From Ignavibacteriota bacterium (lineage in GTDB: Bacteria > Bacteroidota > Ignavibacteria > UBA10030): DNA of 64,000 nt. Below, in pieces: positions 54,957 to 63,254 of this stretch. The notes beneath the pieces are model-generated. The model searched no databases. It was given only the letters and a program-made list of their open reading frames with translations, and was not told the DNA's origin. The stretch's first letter is position 1, and every line of letters starts with the position of its first letter. A program made the translations under genes and the position numbers. Location: assembly GCA_003170475.1 (NCBI GenBank), contig PMZI01000055.1, positions 124,001 through 188,000 of the forward strand, given 5' to 3'.

Positions 54957-56390
54957 CTACATCCCCATGGCCAACATCTTCGGCTCAGTCATCTCTTCAA
55001 TGGCGTAGCGAATTCCTTCGCGTCCGAATCCTGAGTCCTTGACTCCGCCGTACGGCATGTTGTCGACTCTGAACGTCGGATTGTCGTTAACGATGACCGC
55101 TCCGACCTGGAGATTGTCGTATGCGTAAAGAATATTTTTGTACTCGTTCGAAAAGATCCCCGCCTGCAATCCGAAGGGAGAGTCATTGATTCCGGCAACC
55201 GCTTCTTCAATCGAAGAGAATTCATGAAGGGTGACTACAGGACCAAAAATCTCCGTACAAAACACTCTGGAAGTTCTTGAGACGTTGATCAGCACTGTCG
55301 GCTCAATGACGGCTCCAACATGACCACCGCCCGCAAGAATTGTCGCATTGTGCAAGCGAGCTTCTTCGATGCTTTCCAGTATTCGTGTTGCCGCTTCAGA
55401 AGTAATGACGGGTCCAACGATCGTCGCAGGATCGTGAGGATCTCCGGTTTTCAATTTCTTTGCGCCTTCGACAAACCGTGCAACATATTCGTCAAAGACA
55501 TCGGCGTGCACGTAAATTCGCTGAACTTTTATGCAGACCTGACCCGAATAGACGAAAGAGCCCAGAATGTTTTTTCGCACTGCCTCTTCGATGTTCGCCG
55601 ATCGATCGACGATCACTCCCGCATTTCCGCCAAGTTCAAGCAGGACCTTCTTCTTTCCCGCCTTAGCTTTCAGTGACCATCCAACGCCGGGGCTGCCCGT
55701 GAAACTCAGCATCGCGATTCGGGCATCCTGAACCAATGATTCTGCGAGACGACTCGAACACGGCAAGACACTGAAAGCCTCAAGGGGATATCCGGAAGCT
55801 TCAATGATCTCTGCCAGTTTCAAACTGATGATAGGAGCAGATGAGGATGGCTTGAGAATGAAGGCGTTGCCGCTCGCGATAGCCGGAGCGACCTTATGAG
55901 CGACCAGATTCAGAGGGAAGTTGAATGGAGCAATGGCCAGCACAATCCCTATTGGAAAACGCCTCACAATACCGTATTTATTTTGCCCCGCCGTGTTGAG
56001 ATCCAACGGAACCACTTCCCCGCCAATCCTGCGAGCCTCTTCGGCGGCGAGTTGGTAGGTGAGAACAGATCGGGTCACCTCAGTCCGAGCGGCAGAAATC
56101 GGTTTTCCGATTTCGGATGTCAGGAGTTCGGCAAACTCTTCCTTTCTTTCCGCAATCCTTGCTGCGATGAAGGCGAGAATCTCATACCGTTCATGACTCT
56201 GCAGTCGTCGCGTCTTTTCGAATCCGGTTGTCGCTCGTTCCACTGCAACTGTGATGTCTGATTCCGCAGCCTGTGCAACGGACCCTATGAGTGAATTGTC
56301 GAACGGATTTCGAATCTCGAGCACGCCAGACGGAGATAAGCTTCCGCGCCATTCGCCGCCAAGAAAGAAGGGCATTCCGAGATTCGTCAT
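54957..56390 (-). CDS. aldehyde dehydrogenase family protein
   Basis: 477 aa NAD(P)-dependent dehydrogenase. The catalytic Cys is in FVYSGQVCIKVQRIYV and the general-base Glu in LLELGGNAGVIV; IAPFNFPLNLVAHKVAPAIASGN and FTGSPGVGW are cofactor-site blocks. The SGQVCIKVQRIYV wording resembles the GapN/lactaldehyde/phosphonoacetaldehyde dehydrogenase branch. Substrate not determined. It follows proS by 6 bases and shows no pathway neighbours. Confidence 0.92.
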   Translation of the reverse strand: MTNLGMPFFLGGEWRGSLSPSGVLEIRNPFDNSLIGSVAQAAESDITVAVERATTGFEKTRRLQSHERYEILAFIAARIAERKEEFAELLTSEIGKPISAARTEVTRSVLTYQLAAEEARRIGGEVVPLDLNTAGQNKYGIVRRFPIGIVLAIAPFNFPLNLVAHKVAPAIASGNAFILKPSSSAPIISLKLAEIIEASGYPLEAFSVLPCSSRLAESLVQDARIAMLSFTGSPGVGWSLKAKAGKKKVLLELGGNAGVIVDRSANIEEAVRKNILGSFVYSGQVCIKVQRIYVHADVFDEYVARFVEGAKKLKTGDPHDPATIVGPVITSEAATRILESIEEARLHNATILAGGGHVGAVIEPTVLINVSRTSRVFCTEIFGPVVTLHEFSSIEEAVAGINDSPFGLQAGIFSNEYKNILYAYDNLQVGAVIVNDNPTFRVDNMPYGGVKDSGFGREGIRYAIEEMTEPKMLAMGM

Positions 56391-56396
56391 GATGGA

Positions 56397-58091
56397 TCAA
56401 TCCGTCAGCAGTTTCTTCACGGTTGAAATCAGATCGTCAATGGGAACCATCGTTCTGACCCCTGTTCTCCTCACTTTGATCTCCACTTGATTGTTCTTTA
56501 GTCCTTTCTCGCCAACGATTACATGAACCGGCATCCCGAGTAAATCAGCATCTTTGAACTTAAATCCGGGCGAGACATTCCCCCGGTCGTCGAACAGAAC
56601 TTCCAGGCCGGCCTCGGTGAGCAACTGGTAGAGTTTGTCAGATGTCTGCACGATCTCCTTGTTGTTCATGTTGATGGCTGTCAGATGAACGAGGTATGGT
56701 GCAAGGGCTTTATTCCAGACGATGCCATCCTTGTCGTTATTCTGCTCGATAGCACAAGCAATGATGCGCTCGATTCCGATTCCGTAGCTTCCCATCACGA
56801 CGGGTTTCGCCTGCCCGTTTTCATCGAGGTATGTGACGTTCAATGCGTCGGAGTATTTCGTTCCCAGTTTGAAGATGTGTCCGAGCTCGATTGCGTTCGT
56901 AATCTTGAGCGGCGATCCGCACGATGAGCAAGCTTCGGCTGATTCCACAGTTCGGAGATCAAAATATCCGTCAACCTTCACATCGCGTTGCATGTCGATG
57001 TTGCTGATATGGTAATCGTTGCGATTGGCACCGCTAATGAGGTTGTTCGCTCCCTCCAGACGTTTATCTGCAATGATTCGGAATCCCTTCAGACCGATTG
57101 GCCCGATGGAGCCAGCATCTGCCCCCGTCATTCTGCTCAACTCTTCCGCGGGCATTGCACGGAACTCGCCACCCGCGAGAGCCGTGCCTAACTTCGCTTC
57201 ATTCAGCTGATCGTTGCCGCACATAAGAATGAGAATCGGTTTGCTGTTGTGCTCATAGACGAGGGACTTCGCTAGCCACTTGCGGTCCATCTTGAGAAAT
57301 TCAGCAAGCTCATCGATGGTATGCACGTTCGGAGTGTGAATCTCAGCCAGTGACTTGACATCAGGGACACGAGCGACGTTGCCTACAGTCGATTTCGCCA
57401 CTTCGAGATTAGCTGCATATCCGCACTTTTCGCAGAGAACGACAGTGTCCTCTCCGGACGCCGACTCAACCATGAACTCTTGCGATCCCGTCCCTCCCAT
57501 CGCGCCGCTGTATGCTCCCACGATGAAGAATTTCAGTCCACAACGGGCAAAGATTTTTCGATACGCCTCAGCATGTTTGTCATAACCCTTGTCGAGGTTT
57601 TCAAAGGAAGTATCAAGAGTGTAGGAATCCTTCATGATAAACTGACGTCCGCGCAAGACACCCGATCTTGGCCTTGGCTCGTTTCGGAACTTGGTCTGGA
57701 TTTGATACCAGATTTGCGGCAAGTCTTTGTATGACTGGATGTGCATTCCCGCAATCTGGGCGATCACTTCCTCGTGCGTTGGGGCGAGAACGAGATCGCG
57801 CTCCCTGATGCTGAGAATGAAGTTCGGGATGTTCCTTCGACCCGATTGCACCCACAAGGACTCAGGATTCAACGCCGGCAGCAGGAATTCCTGTCCGCCG
57901 ATGGCGTTCATCTCTTCGCGCACTATCTGGATCGCCTTCAACATCGATCTGAACCCGAGAGGCAGAAAGGAATAGACCCCCGCAGTCAGCTGTCGCATGA
58001 GGCCTGCCCGGATCATAAGCTGATGGCTTGGTATGGTGGCTTCGGCGGGCGTTTCCTTCTGTGTCGGAATGAAAGCGTTTGATAAGCGCAT
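56397..58091 (-). CDS. proS: prolyl-tRNA synthetase (bacterial type with editing insertion)
   Basis: 564 aa class II synthetase. The N-terminal LMIRAGLMRQLTAGVYSFLPLG, motif 2 region RNEPRPRSGVLRGRQFIMKDSYT, the INS editing domain (about residues 230-390, with CGYAANLEVAK) and motif 3 GSYGIGIERIIAC are all visible. The anticodon-binding domain closes the protein. The editing domain clears Ala-tRNA-Pro. Confidence 0.97.
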   Translation of the reverse strand: MRLSNAFIPTQKETPAEATIPSHQLMIRAGLMRQLTAGVYSFLPLGFRSMLKAIQIVREEMNAIGGQEFLLPALNPESLWVQSGRRNIPNFILSIRERDLVLAPTHEEVIAQIAGMHIQSYKDLPQIWYQIQTKFRNEPRPRSGVLRGRQFIMKDSYTLDTSFENLDKGYDKHAEAYRKIFARCGLKFFIVGAYSGAMGGTGSQEFMVESASGEDTVVLCEKCGYAANLEVAKSTVGNVARVPDVKSLAEIHTPNVHTIDELAEFLKMDRKWLAKSLVYEHNSKPILILMCGNDQLNEAKLGTALAGGEFRAMPAEELSRMTGADAGSIGPIGLKGFRIIADKRLEGANNLISGANRNDYHISNIDMQRDVKVDGYFDLRTVESAEACSSCGSPLKITNAIELGHIFKLGTKYSDALNVTYLDENGQAKPVVMGSYGIGIERIIACAIEQNNDKDGIVWNKALAPYLVHLTAINMNNKEIVQTSDKLYQLLTEAGLEVLFDDRGNVSPGFKFKDADLLGMPVHVIVGEKGLKNNQVEIKVRRTGVRTMVPIDDLISTVKKLLTD

Positions 58092-58106
58092 TGGAAAGTC
58101 GGGTTT

Positions 58107-58141
58107 GGTGAATTGGTGATTGGTGAATTGGTGATTGGTGA
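58107..58141. repeat. 15-bp tandem repeat upstream of proS
   Basis: The 15-mer ggtgaattggtgatt occurs twice (58107-58121 and 58122-58136), followed by a 5-base remnant. It lies just 5' of the proS start on its upstream side. Confidence 0.85.
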
Positions 58142-58236
58142 CGCGGAATTTGGCAAGAAATTCGACACCGAAGAAGGACGGTGAGCGTTCACCTGCGTGA
58201 AGGCCGCATCAAATCAAAAATCGGAAATGCTTTCGG

Positions 58237-58311
58237 TGCCCCCGAGACGATTCGAACGTCCGACCTCCGGTTTAGGAAACCGCTGCTCTATCCATGCTGA
58301 GCTACGGGGGC
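58237..58311 (-). tRNA. tRNA-Arg (CCT anticodon)
   Basis: 75 nt. Acceptor GCCCCCG/CGGGGGC, D-arm GCTC...GAGC, anticodon loop TTCCTAA giving CCT, T-arm GGACG-TTCGAAT-CGTCT. The anticodon stem has a G-G mismatch at 27-43, where G-C is usual. CCA is not encoded. The 5' half of this gene is repeated in the array that lies upstream of it. Confidence 0.93.
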
Positions 58312-59013
58312 GAATAAGATCTGGGTTGCTCTCCCTTGTTCGTTTAGTCCCGTCCTCGGCGGGATTCTCAAAGTGGCAGTGACCGTGTCATCACTTCGCT
58401 CGACAAGTGCCGCCACTTTGGATGAAACCGCTGCTCCCCGCCCGAACGACCGATACAAGCTCATGATCCGTTCGGTCGGGCGGGTATCCATGCTGAGCTA
58501 CGGGGGCGAATAAGATCTGGGTTGCTCTCCCTTGTTCGTTTAGTCCCGTCCTCGGCGGGATTCTCAATGTGGCAGTGACCGTGTCATCACTTCGCTCGAC
58601 AAGCGCCGCCACTTTGGATGAAACCGCTGCTCCCCGCCCGAACGACCGATACAAGCTCATGATCCGTTCGGTCGGGCGGGTATCCATGCTGAGCTACGGG
58701 GGCGAATAAGATCTGGGTTGCTCTCCCTTGTTCGTTTAGTCCCGCCTTCGGCGGGATTCTCAAAGTGGCAGTGACCGTGTCATCACTTCGTACGACGAGT
58801 GCCGCCACTTTGGAAGAAACCGCTGCTCCCCGCCCGAACGACCGATGCAAGCTCCTCTTCCGTTCGGTCGGGCGGGTATCCATGCTGAGCTACGGGGGCG
58901 AATTTGGTTCTCAAATGTAAATCCGACAGGATCCGCTGTTCCCCGCCCGAACGACCGATGCAAGTTCCTCTTCCGTTCGGTCGGGCGGATATCGATACTG
59001 AGCTACGGAAGCG
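58312..59013 (-). repeat. tandem array of tRNA-Arg 5'-half copies with palindromes
   Basis: Three nearly identical 196-bp units and one degenerate one follow the tRNA-Arg gene on its 5' side. The tRNA 5' end sequence recurs at 58485-58507, 58681-58703, 58877-58899 and, degenerated, 58990-59012. In each copy tRNA bases 1-23 and 24-36 (the last about at anticodon base 34) are split by a 48-bp palindromic element (58437-58484, 58633-58680, 58829-58876, 58942-58989) with arms CCCGCCCGA and TCGGGCGGG. The remainder of each unit holds a second dyad (CAAAGTGGC, 58369-58377, with 58412-58420) and a short GC hairpin. The copies lack any tRNA 3' half. Confidence 0.9.
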
Positions 59014-59138
59014 TGTTTTCTACAAGTTACTGAAAAATGCATGGCCTCGCAAGAGTGATGTTTCGCCGAAAGGCTACGCACAGAATCATGATTCCCTGTG
59101 CTGCTTCCGTTTCTCGGCTCAAACCCAAATTGACCCTG

Positions 59139-59468
59139 TCAAATCAGCATCGGTCGCAGAACTTGGTCCATCAAGATCCAGGTGGCGAGTTCGATGACGA
59201 ATGGGATGAAGAAAACATCGGGAAAGAGTTCGGCCTCGGTAAATCGGGTCATCAAGAAGATCGCGACGCCGATGGCGAGTGGTTCTCGGAAGAAGATGGG
59301 AAGAGGAATTGGAATGTAGCCTATCAGAGCGCCCGCTCCCGCAAGAATAACAGCGTTGATCAACGTGAGATGAATTGACCGCAAACGGCATGCGACGAGA
59401 TAGAGTAAGGTTCGAAGAGTCAGGGGGATGAAAGCAAGAACAACGATTTCGGTGAGATGGAGATTCAT
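59139..59468 (-). CDS. small polytopic membrane protein of unknown function
   Basis: 109 aa with three or four hydrophobic helices (about residues 7-25, 38-56, 62-77, 83-103) and few charged residues. I do not recognise the family. It lies 3 bases after the TPR gene and is probably co-transcribed with it and the deacetylase gene. Confidence 0.65.
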   Translation of the reverse strand: MNLHLTEIVVLAFIPLTLRTLLYLVACRLRSIHLTLINAVILAGAGALIGYIPIPLPIFFREPLAIGVAIFLMTRFTEAELFPDVFFIPFVIELATWILMDQVLRPMLI

Positions 59469-59471
59469 ATG

Positions 59472-60749
59472 CTACTCCCCTCTCAGACCACGGGAGCGAA
59501 GATACGCTGCAGCCTTCCCGTCTCCCAAGCGTGCCGCACGCACGTACAGCTTCAGCGCTTCTGGCTCTTTTCCTTTTTGCAAGAAGATCTCTCCGAGATT
59601 GCGGAGGGGAAGTGTAAAGAGAGAATCGAGAGTGATCGCCTCTTCAAAGCTCCGTTGGGCCTGCACCGTGTCGCCGGACGCCCGATAGCCTTCACCGAGC
59701 GCGTTGTGCGCATCAGCGCTTTCGGGCTGCAGCTGCACAGCTTCGCTCAAAAGCTCTATCGCCTGCTCATAGTTCCGTATCAACAGATACGCTCGTCCGG
59801 CGCGTGCGTACGCTTTCGGGTCATCCGGGGCTTGGTCGATCGCGCGGCTACAGAGATCGGCGGCAGTCCCATTGTCGCCTTTCTCTTGATACAATTCGGC
59901 GAGTCCGAAGTAGATATCCACATCTGTCGTATCGACCCTCCATGCACGCAAGTAGATGGTCATCGCTTCAGAACTCCGACCGAGGCTTCGGTACAACCGA
60001 GCCAGGTTCTTGAACGCCCAGGTATTTCTCGGCGCAAGATCGATCGTTCTCTCATACGAAATTTCCGCCGCTCTCGTGTTCCCGAGAGCTTCATAGACTC
60101 TTCCTTTGTTAAACCAGGGCGTCTCCCAGTTGTGCGCAAGGGAATTTGCGGCGCTGAAGTAGTCGAGGGCGCGATAAAGCAAACCGCGTGAGATGCAGAG
60201 TTCGCCCAGACCATTGTTTGCTTCGGCCTGGTGCTCGCTATAAGACGCAAACGAACCCTGAAAAACCGACTGCCATCGGAGGGACTTCGAAAGCGTGAGG
60301 GCGTAGCGGAAACAGTACTCGGCGGTATCCAAACTCCCCTCTTCCGAATAGACATGTCCAAGCGTATTGTAGGTTTCCACATATTCACTGTCCAGGCTGA
60401 TCGCTTTTCGACAATAGAAACGAGCTCTCTCGAAGTTATCAAGATCGAGATGAACAGCGGCAAGTCGTTCGAGCACAGCGACGTCTGTCGAGTCCTTTTC
60501 GAGGCTCCGTTCGAGAGCCAACATCGCTTCTTCCCAGTCGCCGTGCCTGTGGTAAGACATTCCAAGCCAGTAGAACGTTTCAGCTCGTAGATCCTGGTGC
60601 GCCACAGCTTTCATGTAGTATTGAATTGCGTTGGCGTAGTCACCATCCTCGTAGAACTTGCCGGCTAGTTTGGAGTAGGACAGGCTTGCGGGCACAGTAC
60701 AGGAAATCTCCGCAAACATCACCAACCCTATGACGAGGATGAATTTCAT
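59472..60749 (-). CDS. exported TPR-repeat protein
   Basis: 425 aa. A signal peptide (MKFILVIGLVMFAEISC) is followed by about ten tetratricopeptide repeats filling the rest, for example YANAIQYYMKAV and NYEQAIELLSEAVQLQPESADAHNALGEGY. The Cys at 17 might be a lipidation site, but the residues before it (EIS) are a poor lipobox. TPR arrays mediate protein-protein contacts in the periplasm or at the outer membrane. It lies 4 bases after the deacetylase gene. Confidence 0.85.
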   Translation of the reverse strand: MKFILVIGLVMFAEISCTVPASLSYSKLAGKFYEDGDYANAIQYYMKAVAHQDLRAETFYWLGMSYHRHGDWEEAMLALERSLEKDSTDVAVLERLAAVHLDLDNFERARFYCRKAISLDSEYVETYNTLGHVYSEEGSLDTAEYCFRYALTLSKSLRWQSVFQGSFASYSEHQAEANNGLGELCISRGLLYRALDYFSAANSLAHNWETPWFNKGRVYEALGNTRAAEISYERTIDLAPRNTWAFKNLARLYRSLGRSSEAMTIYLRAWRVDTTDVDIYFGLAELYQEKGDNGTAADLCSRAIDQAPDDPKAYARAGRAYLLIRNYEQAIELLSEAVQLQPESADAHNALGEGYRASGDTVQAQRSFEEAITLDSLFTLPLRNLGEIFLQKGKEPEALKLYVRAARLGDGKAAAYLRSRGLRGE

Positions 60750-60753
60750 TCCT

Positions 60754-61653
60754 CTAGTCCTTCACCACTGGTCGTTTCATTGCCTGCAGACCAACATGTT
60801 CCACCAACTCATGATACGTTGTAAGATGCACTTGTTTTGACTGAATGAGTCTCATGAATTCGCCTGAGGTAAGAGCACGCAACTCTCCTTCCCTGTGTTT
60901 GCTCATATTTGCGGGGCCAAACACATTGAGATCAAGCAGTGCGTCCATCTCTGAACTCTGGAGACCTACATGGAAGACCATTAATTTGATCTTTCCGGGC
61001 GTAAGCTTCCGGGTTTTCTCAAGAAGCGTATCAAGCTTGCTTGCCGGGGGCGCACTGTAGACACCATCGACATCTTCTTCTCCAAAATACCGCGAGATGG
61101 CAACGCCATATTCTTTCGCAAGCCTCTCCAGCAGCGATCGCAATTCGGGTCTGTCGACCGCAGTCCCCATATGATAGTCAATGTAGTCTATGCGAAGGCC
61201 GGAGTGGGTTGCACGTTCCAACTGTGCACGGAGTTCCTTCTCAACATCTTCCATCGTCGGCCTGTGCGCAAAGAATGTCGCGCGCGAAGGAAAGAAATAT
61301 CCCAAACTGTCGACCAGCGAAGGCACCGCGCTCCTGCCACTCACAGGACCCCAACGATAGTTCTTCCATTCTGCATTCAGCGTCAAATGGACACCAACCG
61401 ATACATTCTTATACTGCTTGAGCAGATCAACGGCCTCCTGATACCACGGACAGGTAAACATAATTGACATAGAAACTGGAAAACCCTTATCAAGCACCTG
61501 TTTGGCTGCAACATTCACTGTGTGACACATACCGATGTCATCACATCGAATCAGGACTGTCGTCGCCAGACTGTCGCTGGCAATTGGAGCTGAGAAGGAA
61601 ATACTCACTAAGCTTGAAAGAACAAGCCCGTTCAGAAATAGAGATTTTCGCAT
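60754..61653 (-). CDS. exported ChbG/YdjC-type carbohydrate deacetylase
   Basis: 299 aa from the ATG at 61653, which has AAAGGTG six bases upstream. A signal peptide covers roughly residues 1-25. The metal site is recognisable: LIRCDDIGMCHTVN (paired Asp), VGVHLTLNAEW (His) and IDYIDYHMGT (His). Family members remove acetyl groups from chitooligosaccharides, or act on related glycolipids (HpnK). The signal peptide suggests a periplasmic substrate. Confidence 0.9.
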   Translation of the reverse strand: MRKSLFLNGLVLSSLVSISFSAPIASDSLATTVLIRCDDIGMCHTVNVAAKQVLDKGFPVSMSIMFTCPWYQEAVDLLKQYKNVSVGVHLTLNAEWKNYRWGPVSGRSAVPSLVDSLGYFFPSRATFFAHRPTMEDVEKELRAQLERATHSGLRIDYIDYHMGTAVDRPELRSLLERLAKEYGVAISRYFGEEDVDGVYSAPPASKLDTLLEKTRKLTPGKIKLMVFHVGLQSSEMDALLDLNVFGPANMSKHREGELRALTSGEFMRLIQSKQVHLTTYHELVEHVGLQAMKRPVVKD

Positions 61654-61844
61654 TCGCTGCACCTTTTGGATTCTGAAGCGTTATGCTGTGTCATGGTGGC
61701 CTTGTTGTCGGCCGCCAAAGGATTCCACTCTTGAGTTGTCAGCACGACCCAGCGTGTGCAACATCGCATGTTCATCGCGTTCGGTGCGGATGACACAATG
61801 CCCACGCTCAGGAGAGTGACCTCCTATGCATTTTATGCAACTCG

Positions 61845-63143
61845 GTGACGAAAAACAACCCCGCCCAGACCTTAGAATTCCTTGATTTTACTGGTCTCTT
61901 TGAGTACTATCTTCAAAGAAAACTGAACACTCCTTACTTTTATCCCAACGTGAATACAAGAGCCCTCAACCTCATTCCGCACGATCAGCTTCAGGCGCTT
62001 CGCGAACTCTTCCCTCACACTCAAAAGGGGGTGGTGTATCTCAATCACGCTGCGGTCAGTCCGCTCTCCACTCGAGTGGTACGAGCACAAACGCAACATC
62101 TTCAGGATCGCTCTTCCGGAAAGATTGAGACTTTTTTCGACGATGTTGTGCAGATCGATTTGACCAAACGCTGTATCCAACGCATGATCAATGCAGAGTC
62201 CTTTAAGCGTATTGCGCTTGTTGGAAATACTTCTGATGCCCTCAATATCGTCGCTTCAGGCATTGATTGGAAACCAGGCGATCGCGTTCTTCTCAATGAT
62301 CAGGAATTTCCGGCAAACATCTATCCATACTATCATCTCAAGAACCAGGGCGTTGAAATCGACGTCATGAAATGCCCGGACGGTCGAGTGACCCCCGAGC
62401 TGATCTACTCATCATTGCAGCCCCGGACAAGGCTCCTTGCCCTCAGTGCCGTTCAATTTCTTTCCGGATATAGGGCTGACTTGATGCTGCTCGGCGATGT
62501 CTGTCGCTCGAAGGGAATCATATTTGCGGTTGATGGCATACAGGCAGTCGGTGGGATCGAGCTGGACGTTCAGGCGATGAAAATCGACGCTATGGCCGCC
62601 GGAGCTCCAAAGTGGCAGATGGGGCCTCAGGGAATCGGGTTTCTGTATCTCACGGAAGAACTTCAGTCAAGGGTGCATCAAAAATATCTTGGCTGGCTTT
62701 CTGTCGAGAATCCATTTGATTTCACGAATTGGGATCAGCCGCTGGATCCTGCTGCAAGACGCTATGAAGGGGGCACCGTCAACATTCATGGGATGTGGGG
62801 CTTGCATGCTGCTCTATCAACTCTGCTTGAGGTCGGCCCCTCGGTGATCGAATCGCATATCATGAGCTTGACTCAAACTTTGATGGACGAGTTCCTCGAT
62901 GCTACAGACGTGAAACTATTTTCCCCGGTCGAGCTCAGCGAACGAGCAGGAATTGTGACCATCGAGCTTCCAACGAGTGTCGACCCCACACTTGCCTTTC
63001 AGGAATTGACGCGACGTGAAGTCTTTATTTCATTGCGAAACGGCAAGTTCCGCTACTCCCCGCATTTCTATAATACGCGGGAAGAAATACTCTCGGCAGC
63101 AACCAACACAAAGGATGTATTTCGGCTGTTGTCAAAAAAGTAG
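61845..63143 (+). CDS. class V aminotransferase family protein (cysteine desulfurase/kynureninase-like fold)
   Basis: 432 aa PLP enzyme. VYLNHAAVSPLS is the N-terminal block, IALVGNTSDALNIVASGI the phosphate region, IFAVDGIQAVGG the PLP aspartate, and the Schiff-base lysine is in MAAGAPKWQMGPQGIGFLY. The reaction is uncertain; related proteins are isopenicillin-N epimerase-like. The start is unclear: the GTG at 61845 is used here, and a GTG at 61950 (35 codons later) would give a more usual N-terminus. A short frame from ATG 61827 overlaps the start and could be a leader peptide. Confidence 0.88.
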   Translation: MTKNNPAQTLEFLDFTGLFEYYLQRKLNTPYFYPNVNTRALNLIPHDQLQALRELFPHTQKGVVYLNHAAVSPLSTRVVRAQTQHLQDRSSGKIETFFDDVVQIDLTKRCIQRMINAESFKRIALVGNTSDALNIVASGIDWKPGDRVLLNDQEFPANIYPYYHLKNQGVEIDVMKCPDGRVTPELIYSSLQPRTRLLALSAVQFLSGYRADLMLLGDVCRSKGIIFAVDGIQAVGGIELDVQAMKIDAMAAGAPKWQMGPQGIGFLYLTEELQSRVHQKYLGWLSVENPFDFTNWDQPLDPAARRYEGGTVNIHGMWGLHAALSTLLEVGPSVIESHIMSLTQTLMDEFLDATDVKLFSPVELSERAGIVTIELPTSVDPTLAFQELTRREVFISLRNGKFRYSPHFYNTREEILSAATNTKDVFRLLSKK

Positions 63144-63254
63144 CAGCTCTCACTCCGTTCTCTCCGCGTTGAAGGAACCGAGAGCCCGTTCACGCCAGCG
63201 CAACGATCGCGAGAAGAGAGCAATCCCTCGAATCAGTATCTGCCAAAACGAACC

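Noticed and set aside
58288-58963. Several near-identical 67-98 aa reading frames in the repeat array
   Set aside because: They read through tRNA-Arg 5'-half copies and palindromes, the 196-bp period is not a multiple of three, and they are artefacts of the repeat.
58312-59013. CRISPR array at the repeats
   Set aside because: Units are 196 bp, nearly identical throughout, with no short repeat/variable spacer pattern and no cas genes.
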